DNA of 64,000 bases, taken from positions 372,001 to 436,000 of the forward strand of contig NZ_BCUR01000004.1 in assembly GCF_003569005.1 (NCBI RefSeq), read 5' to 3'. Below, piece by piece: positions 63,791 to 64,000 of the stretch. The notes under the pieces are model-generated. The model ran no database searches, was not told where the DNA came from, and saw nothing but the letters and a program-made list of their open reading frames with translations. The position numbers were made by a program, and so were the translations under genes. This stretch comes from Vibrio superstes (GTDB lineage: Bacteria > Pseudomonadota > Gammaproteobacteria > Enterobacterales > Vibrionaceae). How positions within the stretch are numbered: position 1 is the first letter of the stretch; each line of letters begins with the position of its first letter.

Positions 63791-64000
63791 TTAGTTTTCA
63801 ATGGACTCTTCGACGATATCTCCAGAGCGATCAATAACCACATCGCCTTCCATGATATCACTCTCATCTGCTGTGCTATCTACTAGCGGTGCTTGTTCAG
63901 GTGCTGCGTCTTCTACGCTAGCATCAACGACAGGGGCTTCTGCTGCAGGTGCCTTAGCATCGCTGGTAGGTGCAGGGGCTTTTTTCGCCTCTAAGGTGGC
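63791..64000 (-). CDS. C-terminal end of an Ala/Pro/Glu-rich protein (partial)
   Basis: On the minus strand a frame is open from the window edge to TAA at 63791-63793; the start lies outside. The 69 residues seen are low-complexity and acidic: LEAKKAPAPTSDAKAPAAEA, then DASVEDAAPEQAPLVDSTAD, ending ESDIMEGDVVIDRS and IVEESIEN. Such tails follow many envelope or RNA-binding proteins, so no family can be named. The frame has consistent codon use and a terminator just after it, which argues that it is real. Confidence 0.6.
   Translation of the reverse strand, partial: ATLEAKKAPAPTSDAKAPAAEAPVVDASVEDAAPEQAPLVDSTADESDIMEGDVVIDRSGDIVEESIEN

Noticed and set aside
1..64000. CRISPR array, prophage, insertion sequence or defence system
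   Set aside because: No spaced direct repeats of CRISPR type, no transposase, integrase or phage structural gene, and no known defence gene was found; the only mobile-looking elements are the three short palindromic repeats.

Overview
The window reads as chromosomal backbone of a gammaproteobacterium, almost certainly a Vibrionaceae member. Most genes are single-copy housekeeping genes in the gammaproteobacterial gene order: rpsU-yqeY-dnaG-rpoD with a tRNA-Ile2 beyond rpoD, tsaD, plsY, folB-folK-uppP, cca, ygiM, ygiF-glnE-hldE, tolC, nudF-yqiB-cpdA-yqiA-parE-parC, degS-degQ, zapG/zapE, rplM-rpsI, petABC and sspAB. The Vibrio-like signs are an exeAB pair standing apart from the rest of type II secretion, a petABC operon between rpsI and sspA, an NsrR-type box in front of an alternative oxidase, and a TACCAATC-ended palindromic repeat.

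Layout. 1-9 kb is accessory: a membrane protein/HlyD pair, an AlkB-like dioxygenase, an M14 peptidase, a MATE exporter with a divergent LysR regulator, a DoxX-like protein, and two predicted lipoproteins (a metallophosphoesterase and a DUF3299 protein). 9-15.7 kb holds a FocA-type channel and a complete gluconate/Entner-Doudoroff locus: gntR, gntK-edd on the minus strand, and a GntP-family permease plus eda on the plus strand, with a double GntR-type operator between the divergent arms. 15.7-21.2 kb has an MFS exporter with a divergent LysR regulator and a betaine-type ABC importer in the order binding protein, permease, ATPase. 21.5-22.7 kb has a TPR protein and a small membrane-protein gene that appears frameshifted.

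22.7-33.4 kb is the macromolecular-synthesis operon, tsaD, and plsY/folB/folK/uppP/cca, interrupted by an alternative oxidase preceded by FNR-like and NsrR-like sites. 33.6-45 kb carries exeAB, ygiM, the Pit phosphate transporter with its DUF47 partner, then ygiF-glnE-hldE. 45-54 kb carries tolC, the nudF-to-yqiA run and topoisomerase IV. 54-64 kb carries degS and degQ (degQ behind a sigma-E-type promoter), zapG/zapE, rplM-rpsI, petABC, sspAB, and the tail of an unrecognised Ala/Pro/Glu-rich protein.

I found no transposase, prophage, CRISPR array or defence island. The items most worth a second look are the repeat family (three copies, one rearranged, two overlapping a stop codon), the FNR/NsrR pair in front of aox, the frameshifted small gene, the long inverted repeat before focA, the sigma-E promoter of degQ and the double GntR operator. 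All functional calls come from reading the sequence and from remembered family features; no database search was run.
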